Translations under genes and position numbers: made by a program
Source of the DNA: JALHMQ01 sp020248785
Lineage (GTDB): Bacteria; Pseudomonadota; Gammaproteobacteria; Burkholderiales; Burkholderiaceae_F
Length of the DNA: 13,470 nt
Direction: 5' to 3'
Assembly (NCBI GenBank): GCA_046343415.1
Contig: JBKDNL010000161.1
Location: forward strand, 1 to 13,470
Shown: piece after piece, positions 12,317 through 13,470 of the stretch
Layout of the letters: each line of letters begins with the position of its first letter
Numbering within the stretch: the stretch's first letter is position 1
Notes under the pieces: model-generated
Databases searched by the model: none
What the model was told of the DNA's origin: nothing
Seen by the model: the letters and a program-made list of their open reading frames with translations, nothing else

Positions 12317-12753
12317 TACTCCGACACACAAGTTCCGAAGCAACACGGGCGAAATCGGCCCCAGTCGCGACACGCCTGACCGCGCCCAGACTAACCGCCG
12401 CGGCGTCGCCCACTCGGCCAGCGTGGCCGAACAGAAAGGCCAGCGCGCGTCTTATTGGCCGATCGTGTCGTGCTCTTGGTAGCGACCGTGGGCACTTGCG
12501 CGCTTTGCCTGCGCGCCGCTTATGCCATGGCCGTGCCCGCCCAACGTTCACCGACCCGCTTGCTCCACGCACAGCGCCGAACGCACCGAGCGGCAGATGC
12601 GGGCGCGCGTCGAGGTCTGCAAGGACCCGTCGGCCGCTGCGCCTGCCTATAGCTGCCGCTAACGGGCACCGCAGCGCCGCTTTTCCGGCGATAGCCCGGC
12701 GCCGAGTATCGGCAGCATGCCTCTGGGCCGACGCGTCGCCTCACGGCCTCCCC
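12317..12753. other. Gap between mshP and the mshQ-position gene
   Basis: About 440 bases without a convincing intact gene. Its right half contains the decayed mshP 3' copy (about 12588-12662). A frame open between stops from 12483 to 12662, with an ATG at 12522, leads into that copy; its upstream residues (MPWPCPPNVHRPACS) resemble nothing I know. The segment 12320-12480 shows no repeat or motif that I could name. Confidence 0.6.
12588..12662 (+). pseudogene. Decayed duplicate of the mshP 3' end
   Basis: In one frame this reads ERQMRARVEVCKDPSAAAPAYSCR then TAA, against ERQIEGRIEVCKDPSAPAPSYACR then TAG at the mshP end. The two align without gaps over about 76 bases, with about 55 identical by hand count; both keep the VCKDPS core and final SCR/ACR. 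No start, leader or hydrophobic helix precedes it, so it is only a tail. It could be the remnant of a second mshP-like gene or of a duplication followed by deletion. Confidence 0.75.
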
Positions 12754-13470
12754 ATGCGCGCATCGATTCCTCTTCAACTCGCCTCGACCGCGCACCGCCG
12801 GCGGCGGTGGCTATGGCTGGCCGCCGCTGTCCTGGGGCTGACGCTGGCGGTCATCGGCATACGCCATGCGTTTGGTCTAAGCGGCGTCTACAACTCGATC
12901 ACGTATGTAAAGGCGAGCAATACCGATTGGGGCGACTTTTTCGGCTCTGCCGTCGCGCTGTCGGCCGACGGCAGCACGCTGGCGGTGGGCGCCGCGTCGG
13001 AGGCGAGCGCCGCCACCGGCATCAACGGCAATCAGGCCAACAACAGCGCCGAAAGCAGCGGGGCCGTGTACGTGTACGAGGTGCTCGCCCACTCCATTTC
13101 CGGCACGGTGTTTGAAGACGTGAACTACGGCGGCGGCGCCGGCCGCGACCGCGACACGGCGCTGGCCGCCGGCGGCAGCGGCCGCCCCGGTGCGCGGGTG
13201 GAGCTGTACGACAGCGCCGGCAACTTCGTGGCCGCCACCACCACCGACAGCGCCGGCGCCTACACGTTCTCGGGCCGGAGCGCCGGCAGCTACACGGTGC
13301 GGGTGGTCAACGGCTCGGTGAGCTCGGCGCGCGCCGGCTACAGCGCGGCACTGCTGCCGGTGCAGACCTTCCGCACCGACGCCAGCAGCGGCACCGTCAG
13401 CGCCGTGACCGGCCGCGTGGGTGGCCAGAGCCCCCGCCTGGCCGACGCCGGCAACGGCAGCACCACGCTG
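12754..13470 (+). CDS. Large surface/secreted protein in the mshQ position, N-terminal part (3' end outside window)
   Basis: This frame is open for 239 residues from ATG 12754 to the window edge. After a basic start (HRRRRWLWLAAAVLGLTLAV), residues about 19-34 form a signal peptide or membrane anchor. Residues about 50-110 resemble one FG-GAP (integrin-type) repeat: YVKASNTDWGDFFGSAVALS, then LAVGAASEASAATGINGNQ and SGAVYVY. The sequence then switches to HSISGTVFEDVNYGGGAG and an SdrD B-like/prealbumin-type beta domain (RVELYDSAGNFVAATTTDSAGAYTF, then AGSYTVRVVNG), ending in VGGQSPRLADAGNGSTTL. No ribosome-binding site is clear at the ATG. In Vibrio the gene after mshP is mshQ, also a large protein. 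Whether this is its counterpart or an unrelated adhesin cannot be decided without the C-terminus. Confidence 0.75.
   Translation, partial: MRASIPLQLASTAHRRRRWLWLAAAVLGLTLAVIGIRHAFGLSGVYNSITYVKASNTDWGDFFGSAVALSADGSTLAVGAASEASAATGINGNQANNSAESSGAVYVYEVLAHSISGTVFEDVNYGGGAGRDRDTALAAGGSGRPGARVELYDSAGNFVAATTTDSAGAYTFSGRSAGSYTVRVVNGSVSSARAGYSAALLPVQTFRTDASSGTVSAVTGRVGGQSPRLADAGNGSTTL

Overview
The window reads as a GC-rich betaproteobacterial chromosome segment, probably Burkholderiales-like. The grounds are the base composition, an OxyR with cysteines at exactly positions 199 and 208 close to recG, abundant GTCATCCCCGCG-type palindromes, and an MSHA-type pilus locus. The genus cannot be fixed from this sequence alone.

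Left half (about 1-5544). The window opens inside the 3' end of an IS630-family transposase (3-278). A visibly AT-richer stretch with no recognisable gene follows, to about 609. Then come four minus-strand genes, transcribed right to left: ridA (5544-5155), recG (5056-2957), oxyR (2348-1404) and a dps ferritin (1214-654) that ends at a clear hairpin terminator (610-634). They cover imine/enamine detoxification, fork rescue, peroxide sensing and iron/DNA protection. The recG-oxyR gap (2349-2956) has no gene. It holds two tandem copies of a palindrome-plus-tail repeat and two further hairpins.

Right half (5743 to the end). This is a plus-strand MSHA-type (type IVa-like) pilus assembly cluster: mshE ATPase with a two-motif c-di-GMP-binding MshEN domain, mshG platform protein, mshA major pilin, a hairpin that may attenuate transcription, then minor pilin genes mshC, mshD, mshO and mshP packed with overlaps. 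After about 440 bases carrying a decayed copy of the mshP 3' end, a large surface or secreted protein gene begins in the mshQ position and runs off the window. The outer-membrane and alignment genes (mshI to mshN) are not here, so they must lie elsewhere or be absent.

The most unusual signal is a family of three inverted-repeat elements (4992-5170, 10738-10870, 11695-11829). Each arm is exactly four heptamers (28 bp). The heptamer differs between loci (GATCGGT, GATTGAG, GATTCTG) but matches between the two arms of one element, and the loops share a GGCTS...GACGAGCGGYCGC-like core, clear in two copies and weak in the third. All three sit at gene starts and are read through in frame. They supply the N-terminus of RecG and the last residues of RidA, and give MshO and MshP prepilin leaders of about 50 residues. 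A separate 12-bp tandem array occupies the same place upstream of the mshC prepilin motif.
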